DNA of 64,000 nt. It comes from Aphidius gifuensis (taxonomy: Eukaryota > Arthropoda > Insecta > Hymenoptera > Braconidae). The notes beneath the pieces are model-generated. The model was not told where the DNA came from, searched no databases, and saw only the letters and a list, made by a program, of their open reading frames with translations. The stretch lies in NCBI RefSeq assembly GCF_014905175.1, contig NC_057791.1, positions 21,738,537 through 21,802,536 on the forward strand, written 5' to 3'. The number at the start of each line of letters is the position of its first letter. Positions within the stretch are counted from its first letter, which is position 1. Below, one piece after another: positions 54,350 through 64,000 of this stretch. The translations under genes and the position numbers were made by a program.

Positions 54350-55020
54350 TTCTTTGTGTGTGAGACAACCCTCCTCTCTTATGTAAACGACAAGTAGAAA
54401 AGATCTTTGCGCTTTGTACTTAGTTATATATAAGTGTGGGGTTGGTGTTTTGGACCAACAGTGTGGCTCATTTTTTTTTTTTCTTCTTCCCTCGAGAAAG
54501 AAAAATAAAAATACAGGGCTGTAGATTTTTTTTATCCCCCCGACAAAGTGATGACTAGTTTCTTTTTTTTTTCTTTTTTCAGCTACTGTATATATATAAA
54601 ATATATTTATCTTTGTTTTGCTTTTTTTAACACTTGATAGTCTAATGCATCAAGACAGTTACGTATAGAGGTTGAAGAATAAAGTCCCAAGGGTTTTTGT
54701 GGCTATGTACAAATGCTTGTGGTCCTTATTTCATTTGTTTTTATTTTATATTTATATTTTTTGTTTAGTTATCACACTGCCACCACCAGCAGCTCTCAGC
54801 TGTCGGCTTTTTGATAATAAAAAAAAAAAAAAGAAAAAAAAGAAATGAAATAATGTAAAAGCCCAGACGAAGCTCGTTATTTCCGGTCGATCGTAGTTGA
54901 CATTATTTGAAGCTTTACCCTACTCACAAACTTGTCACCTATATACAGATACCTCGGGGAGGAATAATGTCCTTGAATACCAATTGTAATGGTCCTGACA
55001 ATTCACTCTAAATACTCGTC
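54350..55020. other. GC-richer non-coding patch
   Basis: Contains non-repetitive stretches such as GGTTGGTGTTTTGGACCAAC, an E-box-like CAGCTCTCAGCTGTCGG segment, and TTTCCGGTCGATCG. No long open frame or paired splice sites were seen. It could be a conserved intronic regulatory element, judged only from composition. Confidence 0.25.
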
Positions 55021-56394
55021 AATTCCAATCGAAAAAATTGTCTTTTTTTTTTTCTTTTCTTAATTTTATTCATTCATAAATTTTTATTTAATTTGCTTGA
55101 TTACTTTATTCAGTATTTGAAAATATTTATAAAATTATTTTTTAATTATTTTATAAATAGCTAAAGATTTTTTAAAAATATTTTAACTTTAGGTTAATTT
55201 TTAAATGACTAAATTCATTCAAATAAAATTTTTTTTTTACATAAATTTAAAGCTAAAATACGTATAAATATTTAACAAATAAATAATTATTTAAAAAATT
55301 AATTTTTAATAATGTAATTAATTATTTTTTGCTAATTTAATTTTCAAATTAATGAACAACATTATTTTAATATTTTCAAAATTATGTTTATGAAAGTTTA
55401 ATAAACATAATATTAATAATTAATGAAACATAATTTAAGTAAAATTAATAGTAATTCAAATAGTTTAAAGTCAAATGAATAAATAATATCTAAAGTTAAA
55501 ATATCAATGCCATTAGTAACGTCATGGCTTGCTGAGTAGAAGCTTAAATAACTAGATATCTACCAATGGGGATTAGCAAACTGTACATATAAATACCCTC
55601 AAAATATATATATCAACATATATACTCACAAAATTAACTAACACAAAATAGCAATCAGTTGGATATAAAATACATACATTATATACACAAGTATGTACAT
55701 TATATATACAAAAGTAAATGACATTAATTATGTTATAAATTTTATATAAATCCAATGTCTTTTCTCAGATTTAAATTTCTGTGGATAATTAAACAACTCA
55801 TTTCCATTATGACATTTTGCAAAAGACACATTTTATGTGTATTTAACTAAAAAAAATATGTATTCTAGTTTAGTTAAGCAAAATTCACTGTCAAGTGACA
55901 CTAAAACATTCTTACATATCATTTTCATGAAAAACAAGTTGTCACAAAATTTTGTATATACCTATATTAATTCAAAACATTCAAAAAGTTTTTACTTTTC
56001 ATTATTATGAATCCTTTGTTAAATTGAATTTCATGTCATCAACAGAAGTTGAGAGAGAGATTTTGAAAATGTACATTGCATTTGATCGTAATCCATGAAA
56101 AAGAAGGGGGTTAAATGTTGATGGATATTAAAGTTTTATAATGTATTTACAAAATATTATTTGACAAATTAATATTTTATTAAATTATTACTTTAAAATG
56201 TTACATAAAGTGTGGGGGGTGCACATGAGGGTTTATCTGAATGCCATGTGTCAAAAACAGAAAGACAAATCGAGCGTGGATAATAATAATAATATTGTGA
56301 CTGTCTTGTTACTTGGAAATCTTTTTGGCTCGTGAATACACTGACCTCAGACAACGAAAAAAAAATAAAACATTGATAATAGTTTGGGGAAACA

Positions 56395-56815
56395 TAAAAA
56401 AGATAATATTAATAATAATAATAATAATGACAATTGAATAAACAGTCATAAAACTAAACAGGGCATTTAAAAAAATAAAAATAACAAAATAAAAAAAAAA
56501 AAGAAAACAAAAATAAGCAGCTTGCACAAATTGCACATTCAGTTTTTTAGTAAATTTTTTTAGATATATTAACTATTGTTTTATGATTTTTTATTACTCC
56601 AAAAAAAAAAGAAAAAAAAAACATATGGAATGATGTAATTTAAAGACGTATGTGTGAGTGTGTGTGTCCACCAATCACATCTTGCCACTTGACACAGCTA
56701 CAATGACGATCGGCTTTTTTATTTTTTTTTTTATTTCTCCGCGAAAAAAAAAAATAATAACAAACACGTAACAAAAACACTGATATAAGATCCAATTGTT
56801 GATAATAATAAAAAA
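56395..56815. repeat. Left arm of a large inverted repeat
   Basis: The segment 56547-56694 matches the reverse complement of about 57751-57900 with roughly 90 percent agreement. It includes ACTATTGTTTTATGATTTTT, GGAATGATGTAATTTAAAGA and GTCCACCAATCACATCTTG. The match continues outward (AATGACAATT, ATAAACAGTCATAAAAC, AGCAGCTTG) to about 56395. It continues inward more weakly (CCAATTGTTGAT) to about 56815. Confidence 0.88.
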
Positions 56816-56894
56816 ATTAATAATTCAAAAAAATGTGTGTTAATTAATTTAAAAAAATTATTTTATAAAAAATATAGAAAATAATATTACATAC

Positions 56895-57125
56895 CTTGGA
56901 TGTCCAACGAATACCGTCATTATTTTTCTGTGACAAACTCCAAAAAATAAATATTGAATTTACTCGAATTTATTCACTTTTAGGAAAACAAAAAAATTGC
57001 GATAGTCCCACTTCAACATTGTGACAATAATGGCCGTCAATAAAGGCCATTTTTTTTATTCGCAAAGAGAGAGAAAGACGCCATGTTGTAAAAAAATAAA
57101 CCGCCGAAATTGGACATCACATCGA
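56895..57125 (-). promoter_or_regulatory. Minus-strand promoter/first exon candidate
   Basis: On the minus strand a GC-richer block ends in an excellent donor, ACATCCAAG|GTATGT, with the last exon base at 56895. It contains ACATCGATGTGATGTCC, CGGCGG, and CAACATGGCGTC, a motif common near animal housekeeping promoters. Two short upstream-type ORFs are present: one from the ATG at 57084 (MASFSLFANKKNGLY, then stop) and one from the ATG at 56920 (MTVFVGHP). If joined to the exon at 29729, the second would end in a TGA overlapping that exon's ATGATG. The right edge, where transcription would start, is not known. Confidence 0.45.
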
Positions 57126-57454
57126 TGTGAATAATTGCCAAAATAAAAACTCGATCGACACTTTTTTATTTGATTGATTTATTAAACATTATTTTACTCA
57201 CACGATTATAAATAATATTAAATTAGTATTTATCAATATATTCCGTAAAAAGATTGGCAAGATTAATTTTCTATTGAAAAATCTAATGTTAATTTTTTTT
57301 CATTGAAAAATCGAATAAAAACACAATAAAATACACTTAATTGTCACATGAATGAAACACCAATGTGTTCTTCACTCTACAAACTATTAAATTGACATAT
57401 TTTTATAATTAATTTACCCTAATTATTGACAATATAATTAATAAAAAAAAAATA

Positions 57455-57570
57455 AATCGGAGCGATCGTACCACCACGCGTGCCAGAGACAAACTGTTTT
57501 TTGTTTTTTTTTTTTTTTCGTTGAGGGGGTCAGTGGTCCGTGACGAAAGAGAGAAACAGAAATGAAAAAA
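57455..57570. promoter_or_regulatory. CpG-containing patch, possible divergent promoter
   Basis: The block ATCGTACCACCACGCGTGCC and, after a T-run, GAGGGGGTCAGTGGTCCGTG contrasts sharply with AT-rich flanks. TCAGTGG resembles an insect initiator on the plus strand. With the minus-strand block at 56.9-57.1 kb it may form a bidirectional start region. No coding frame was seen. Confidence 0.25.
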
Positions 57571-57664
57571 AAACATCTTGAATTTCAAAATAAAAAAAAA
57601 CAGATAAAAATAAATAAATTTATTTTGAATATAAATTAAGATATTTAATTAAAAAAGGATTAAA

Positions 57665-58195
57665 GGATTAATCAACAATTGGGTTTTATCAAAAAAAATA
57701 AAATGAAAAAAAAAAAAAAAATATTGTTAGCCACCATTTAATTGTATCAAGTGTTGTCAAGATGTGATTGGTGGACACACACACATGCGTCTTTAAATTA
57801 CATCATTCCATATATACCTATATATAAATTTTTTTTTTTTTTTTTTGGAGTAATAAAAAATCATAAAACAATAGTAAATATATCGAAAAAAATTTACTAA
57901 ATAACTAAATGGGTTTATTTTAAAATTAAAAATAAAATTAAGATTTAATTTAAAAATAAAATTATTAAAATATAATTAACATAGTGATTTAAAGTATATG
58001 GTAAAGGTTAAATAATTGAAAAAAAAAATACAAGAATTTCGACATTGTAACACGTGTTTCTGTCAAAACAAGCTGCTCTTTTTTTATTTTTTATTTTTTT
58101 TGTTATTTATATTTTTTTATATGCATTGTTTTATGACTGTTTATCAAATTGTCATTATTATTATTAATAATATTATTTATTCAATGAATTAATAA
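57665..58195. repeat. Right arm of a large inverted repeat
   Basis: Reverse complement of the 56395-56815 arm. The best-matching core is 57751-57900. A 140-bp AT-rich insertion (about 57900-58040) interrupts this arm, and the match resumes at CAAGCTGCT and runs through GTTTTATGACTGTTTAT and AATTGTCATTATTATTATT to about 58190. Divergence and the insertion indicate some age. Confidence 0.85.
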
Positions 58196-58439
58196 TTAAA
58201 ACACTCGCGTAAGTAAGACCCAAGTTGCTTGAATAATAAATTTTATAGTTTTAGTTTGCAGCACTAATAAATTCATTTATTTATATTTATATTCACGAAA
58301 AATATGTATGGATTTGTAATGGCAGTGTGCATTTAATTGTCCAATAATTTCCATCGAATAAATAAGCACCCAAAACAGTATAACAGTTAATATTCCAAGT
58401 AAATTAAGTACATGCACAAGTATACCAACAAACTGCATT

Positions 58440-58600
58440 ACCATTTGGTTTTAATAGACATCCCAGTCAACGTGTCCTGCAACGTCTTTCCGGCACTTGA
58501 TTCTGGCTTATTGCTCCTTGTTAGCCAACCACAATTTAATAGTCAGAAATGAAGTACTTTAGTGGGTGGGTAGGTGGGCTAAAAAAGAGAAGCAAATGAT
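58440..58600. other. GC-richer patch of unknown nature
   Basis: Contains CATCCCAGTCAACGTGTCC, a partly repeated CAACGT motif, and GTGGGTGGGTAGGTGGGC. No splice-bounded reading frame was seen on either strand. It could be regulatory or an old insertion. Confidence 0.2.
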
Positions 58601-61600
58601 AATAATATTAGTGTACAAGAACCAAGGATTATGTTAATGTCAAATGCCATGATCTTGTTTCATTTTAAATTAACGAAAAAAAAAAAAAAATTAACATTTG
58701 CATATGTAGTTTTTATTTCTAAACTAGTTGTCAGTCTTTTTTTTTTAATTGATATTTTTTTTTTTTTATTTAGTATTGTAATTATGGGATAATTGAAAAT
58801 ATTTTATTTGTTTTTTTAATTGTTAATTTAATTTTAATTTATCAAGAGAGTTATTTTATTAAATTTTTTTTCTATTTTATTTGTTATTATTTTAATTACT
58901 TTTATATAAATAAAGTGCAGAATACAGAGTTGTTAAAATGTCATTAGGTTTGTTTTTAAAAAACATCCGTCTTATATAGCTTGACAAAATAAATAAAAAG
59001 TTGAACAAATCTTTAGTCAAGTTCACGTAGCACTAATTGTTGTTCACTATTGTTGTTTTAAGTTTCAAGTTAATCTTAATTACAAAATCTGGTAATGGTG
59101 ATTTAAAAAAAAAACAAAGCCATTGTAAAAATGTTTTAATTTATAAAACTTTAATTTATTTTATGTTTGTAAGTTTTTTTTTTAATTTAAAAAACTAATT
59201 GTGACAATAAAAATATATATTTACATTTATTTTTATCGCATGGATATATTTTCTAAAAAATACAAATGAAATTTTGTGTTTAGCCGACATAGTTGTGAGT
59301 AAAAAAAAAATGCTAAAAATAAAAAGAATTAAAAAATGAGTAGCACGTTAAAATTCCTGTGAGTTTCAGGGGAAAAAAAAGAGCTTTTTTCTGTCAAAAG
59401 AACAAAAGATGATAAATGAAAAACCAACGGAAATGTAAAGTGCGTTTTATGATGATAATTTTTTATTATTATTAAAAAAAAAAAATTCTTTTTGGCTGAA
59501 TGCTTCTACTAGATGAAAGTGAAATAGAATAAAAAATCATAAAAATAAAAAACGAGAAAGGTAATGAAAACGATTATAGACCAAACTTTTGTTCAGTTAA
59601 TTTCTGGTTCTTTAAAATTTTTTTTTTCGACGATTTAATTATTTAACAAACTTGCAAAGTGACTGCCAAGAATTTTTAATTGAATAATACCCACATTGAA
59701 ATTTTTACATCATAAATGAATGGAAAAAGAAAAAATATATTTTAAGCCACTCGAATATGAGCTTAAATTCATTGCCAAAATTTATATTTTTTTTCACTTC
59801 CTTCTAAATTTATAATAACCACTTTATTGTATCAAAAAAAAAAAAAATATATATTTAAATATTTTAATTTACACAAGACAAGAATTAATTTCCACTTTTT
59901 TAAATTATAAATCACATTTTTTTCTATCAAATAATCAAGCCATTAAAAATTCCCTCCAATAGAAAATAAAAAAAATTAAATTAACATCAAAACAAAATAA
60001 TATTTCCGACAATAAAAAGTTGGGATAAAAAATAATAATAAAACTTTTCAAATATAATTTTCATATAAATATTATTAATCATATATAAAATGACTTTATG
60101 AAAAATATATATTTGACAACAACGAAAATACAAAAGAAATAATAAAATTTATGATTAAACTCTTGAAAAATTTATTTGCTGACAAGATTATCGTAAAAGA
60201 AGAAAAAAAAAAGGAAAAAAAAAAAAAAACTGTATACAATCTTCGGATATCTTCCAAAGTGGTATTGACTATGTCACCTATTGTCCTTGATATAAAACAT
60301 ACAATTTAATATTATCATTATATTATCCACGTGGCAAATCGATATGTCAAAAAATTTTATTTTATGTCTTAGTTTGTGTATGGTATTCAAGCCACATGAT
60401 CCTTGACTAAAACTTATCTAAATTTTGAGCATTAGCCAAAACTCGCGTGAGAATATAAAATAATAATAAAAAAAATACACAACTTCTTTTTTTTTTTTTG
60501 TCAAATGAAATAAAATGTGAAAAGACCTCGAAGAATTTTTTAAGAAATAACATAAATCATTTGCCAAGAAGCCTTTTAAAATATTGCTTCACATTTGTGC
60601 ATGTTCCATTCATGTCTGCAATATTTTATGTTGAAAATTCAAGTCTCGCCTAATGTTGCATTTCATTTTTTAATATTTAAAATAACAATATAAAAATAAA
60701 AAAAAAATATACAAGAGACATTGTGACGACAATGATAAATAAAATTAAAAAATCATTATAAATTTGTTCATAAAAGTTGACATTTTAAAATGGTATTTAA
60801 AAATTATATGTAAAAATAAATATTGGTAAATAATTAAATTGACGCATGACGAGTACATTGCATCATAAAACACATGTTTATTATAATATTTACAATAATA
60901 GCAACGTGACTATTGATTAATAATGTCAATATAAAATTAACTATTATATTTTTTTTTTTATAAAATCATTAATTAATTCATTATAATTGAAACAATATGA
61001 AAAATTTAGTTTAAATTATTATGAAGGTAAAAGACCTTTTTCTATCGAGTTTGATGAATTAATTATTTAAAATTTTATATCAAGGTTTCACTGGTTTTTT
61101 TATTTGTGATGGTCAAGGCAATGCTAACGATGAAAAATCAATGAGACAGTTGACAAAGATAGTCAAGTTATCAAGTGAGTTTTTATTTTTTAAGATAAAA
61201 TTTAAAAAGAAACTTTTATTAAAGAACTCTACTTGAAAAATTAATTTTTAATTTTTTTTTTTTTTTTTTTTCAAAGCGGTAAGATCATTATTAAACAACT
61301 TGCAAAACTTTATCGTTCAAGTAGTTTTAAAGAAAATATATATAATTTTTTATTTATAAATTTTTATTAATCTATTTTTGCTATTGTTTAAGTATAAAAT
61401 CAATAAATAGTTGAGAAAGAGTTTTAGTATGAATAAAAGTAGAAAAAAAAACAAAATGATAATAATGATAGTTTGTAAAAATATTGTTTATAAAATAATT
61501 TAGATAGCAGTGATTTTATACTATGTAAAACTTTTGTATTGATTGACAAATAAAAAATAGCATTAAAGTTATTCAATTTTTATAAAATCAAGACTGATAT

Positions 61601-63233
61601 TTCAATGGATAATAGAAAAATAAAATAACAAGATTGACTATTAAATATTGGCCATAATCAAAAAACTTTCTTATTATTATAAAATATTACGAGTTAGTTT
61701 ATACAATTTATATAGAGAAAAAAATTAAAAAGATATTGGAGAAAAGTTTATTTCTCAAGTGAGCAATGCTTGGTGAAAAACTTTTATTTTTAGAATTTTC
61801 TCTTTTTTTTTTTGTGGATTATACCATACGTGAAAATGTCGTGGTTGATCGGGTTTGATATTAAAGGGTTGATTTGTTAACTAAAGTTTTTAAAAACTTT
61901 ATTTAAAAAAAAAAAAATATTGTAACCCAAATCTTTATAAAAGCTGAAAAAAAAATAAATGAATAAAAAAGTTTTTGTCAATTTTCTCTTCAATGAAACA
62001 CTCGAATTCATTAGTTGAGGGGAGAAAAATTAAATTAGCAAAGAAAAATATATTCATCACAAGAAGATAAGCAAAACAATTTAAAAAATAATTTAAAAAA
62101 CAAAAAAACTTCTGGAATTTGTAATCAAAATTCTAATATCATCGAGAACAATGAAATAAAAGAAAAATTTAAATTTCTTTTCAAGTAAAATTATTAAATA
62201 TAATAATTAGAAAAATAAATTGAATATAATATTTTTTTTCAATAAATTTTGTTGAATATAAAAATAAAATTCAGTGGCTGACACTGGAATTGACTTGTAC
62301 TACTTAAATATTCTTTTAATAATTTTTATTTACGAAATTTTATTTAATTTTTTGTCTATAAATTGGCCTACTTTAACTATATAAAAAAAAATAAAAAGTC
62401 TTATCAGAATATAAATAACAGTAAATAAATGATGGAAAGGTAATAAAAAAAAAAAATTCTATTGATATTGATGGGAATAAATCACCGAAATCATCTGACA
62501 CTTTCTACATCAATAGGCACTTAAATTCCTGACTTGTGATTTATATCATGAATCACAAATAAATACCACAAATATGTATTATATTTTCTCCATTTACAGT
62601 GAAATAACAACTGTGTCTTATTGAGGGATGATAATAAAATGTAAAGTCATATAGAAATACAACTCAGGCACTGAATGATGAATAAGAAAAAAAAAAAAAA
62701 GAAAGTAAAAAAGTTGGCAAGAAACAAAAATATAAAAAATAAAACAAAGCCAAGAAAATCCTTGAGGGGGTTTCAGAATCTTCTGGTGCATGAGGGTGGA
62801 AAGACGAGAACTAGCATTTTTTATGGAAAAATTTTTACGACTTTTCTTGGCGTTAGTAAATTTCACACTCTCGTGGGGGAACGAACAATATCGTAATTTT
62901 GTTTTTTTATTTTTTTAGGATAAAGAAAATGTGAAGAAAAATAAGGGGTAAATAGAGTAAAGAAAAATTATTTTAAAAGTTTATTTTTTTTTCTTTTAAA
63001 ACCAGGCAGTCTTCATATTTTTAAAAGTAAAAAAATGAATTTGAGATTTAATTTATATATTTAAAAATTCATTTTTATTTTTTTATACATATTAATTGTT
63101 TAAAATTTATTAACATACTTTTTTGTAACATTAAGAACATATTTTTTTATTTTAATTGAAAAATAATTAAAGCACAGTAATATATCCAAAAAAACAATGA
63201 TAAAATGACAATTTAAAATGCCTAAAAAATTAT

Positions 63234-63256
63234 AATAAATAAATAAATAAATAAAT
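63234..63256. repeat. (AAAT)n microsatellite
   Basis: A short pure AAAT run about 220 bp upstream of the S3-S5 exon. Confidence 0.75.
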
Positions 63257-63478
63257 ATTTAATTAAAAAATTTACTTTAATCATACATCTTGGATAAATT
63301 AAAAATTAATTAATTTAAAAATAAATGAGTCATTTGAATGACTCAATATTATTATTAATTTCATTAATATTTATATACCTTGAAAAATATTGTATAAAAT
63401 ATTTATTATATATTATTGATAAAATTGCAATTCATGATGATGATTTTATGTTGAATAATATGACAATTATTGTTTCAG

Positions 63479-63900
63479 TTGTTTATGATTGATAACTGTG
63501 CTGATGACTGGCGAATAGCAATGACTTGGCAACGAATATTTCAAATATCAATGGAATTATTGATATGTGCGATTCATCCAATACCTGGTGAATATTACTT
63601 TTTATGGACAACAAAATTAGCAAATAAAGGTGGTGGTATTGGTGCAATATGGGTACCATATGATGTGACACTATCGCTGCCAATGTTTCTCAGATTATAT
63701 CTAATATGTCGTGTAATGTTATTACATTCAAAATTATTTACTGATGCATCATCCAGAAGTATTGGTGCCTTGAATCGCATCAATTTTAATACAAGATTTG
63801 TTCTTAAAACTCTTATGACCATTTGTCCTGGTACTGTTCTTCTTGTTCTCATGGTGTCATTGTGGATTATTGCCTCATGGACATTACGACAATGTGAAAG
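63479..63900 (+). CDS. SK: SK potassium channel, exon with S3-S4-S5
   Basis: 422 bases, starting in phase 0 after TGTTTCAG and ending in phase 2 before GTAAAT. The 140 complete residues run from LFMIDNCADDWRIAMTWQRI (start of S3) through ELLICAIHPIPGEYYF. Then comes S4, which has few charges (SLPMFLRLYLICRVMLLHSK), and the highly conserved S4-S5 linker (SSRSIGALNRINFNTRF). S5 follows (TVLLVLMVSLWIIASWTL), ending RQCE plus a split Arg codon. These motifs are nearly invariant in insect SK. The S3-S4 loop (LANKGGGIGAIWVPYD) is the variable part. The pore helix with the GYG filter, S6 and the calmodulin-binding domain are not in the window. Minus-strand frames over this exon are shadows. Confidence 0.98.
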
Positions 63901-64000
63901 GTAAATTAATCATACCAATTATGTTTTTATTTAATTTCAATTAAATTTATTTATATTTTTTTTTCTTTTAAATTCTATATAAATTTATCATTTTAAATCT
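63901..64000 (+). other. SK: Start of the next SK intron
   Basis: GTAAATTAAT donor followed by AT-rich sequence up to the window edge. The gene continues to the right. Confidence 0.9.

Larger units (their letters stand above)
48718..63478 (+). other. SK: SK intron between S2 and S3 exons (14.8 kb)
   Basis: AT-rich, with GC-richer patches at 54.35-55.0 kb and 58.44-58.6 kb. It also holds a putative opposite-strand start region at 56.9-57.55 kb flanked by a large inverted repeat. A patch at 62.75-62.9 kb has open frames on both strands without recognised homology. The acceptor is TTGTTTCAG. Confidence 0.8.

Noticed and set aside
62675..62896. Plus/minus ORFs at the GC-richer patch near 62.8 kb
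   Set aside because: Both strands open over a short patch; the plus ORF starts in a poly-Lys run and neither frame resembles a known protein.
63483..63852. Minus-strand open frames over the S3-S5 exon
   Set aside because: Shadows of the strongly conserved SK coding exon.
1..64000. Possible integrated bracovirus or transposase genes
   Set aside because: No long intronless viral-like ORF or transposase/reverse-transcriptase motif was seen in any frame.

Overview
The window is extremely AT-rich eukaryotic DNA, with long A/T runs and splice-type coding blocks separated by introns of up to tens of kilobases. It looks like an insect nuclear genome. The protein recognised and the base composition suggest an AT-rich hymenopteran, perhaps a braconid parasitoid wasp; the exact taxon is inference.

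Main gene: the plus strand carries the 5' and middle part of one gene for a small-conductance calcium-activated potassium channel (SK, KCNN family). Six coding blocks can be placed, and all their splice phases agree: 14577-15007 (start codon), 15460-15724, 23199-23405 (alternative first exon or cassette), 44296-44706 (S1), 48622-48717 (S2) and 63479-63900 (S3-S5). The pore, S6 and calmodulin-binding exons lie beyond position 64000. The gene spans more than 49 kb here, and more than 96 percent of that is intron.

Opposite strand: a second transcription unit seems to run leftward through the SK introns. The best evidence is an exon at 29672-29729 with an ATG directly after a strong acceptor and a good donor. 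Two candidate 5' exons with good donors lie at 56895-57125 and 32151-32300. Its product is not recognised. The 57 kb start region sits between the arms of a large, diverged inverted repeat (about 56395-56815 and 57665-58195).

Repeats: there are two long minisatellites. At 6101-7112 the period switches between 143 and 174 bp. At 25960-27190 there are eight copies with a 151-152 bp period, flanked by two 7-bp-stem hairpins. A dispersed AT-rich repeat family has copies at about 38.06, 38.43, 41.27 and 44.83 kb, and two of these flank the S1 exon. Another repeat pair lies at 35.94 and 39.90 kb.

Layout: 1-10.5 kb has no convincing gene. At 10.5 kb there may be a non-coding 5' exon. At 14.5-15.7 kb are the SK N-terminal exons, and at 23.2 kb the alternative SK exon. 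From 24 to 44 kb is a giant intron with repeats and opposite-strand exon candidates. At 44.3-48.7 kb are S1 and S2, followed by a 14.8 kb intron holding the opposite-strand start region, and S3-S5 lies at 63.5 kb. No tRNA, rRNA, CRISPR array or intact transposase was seen.
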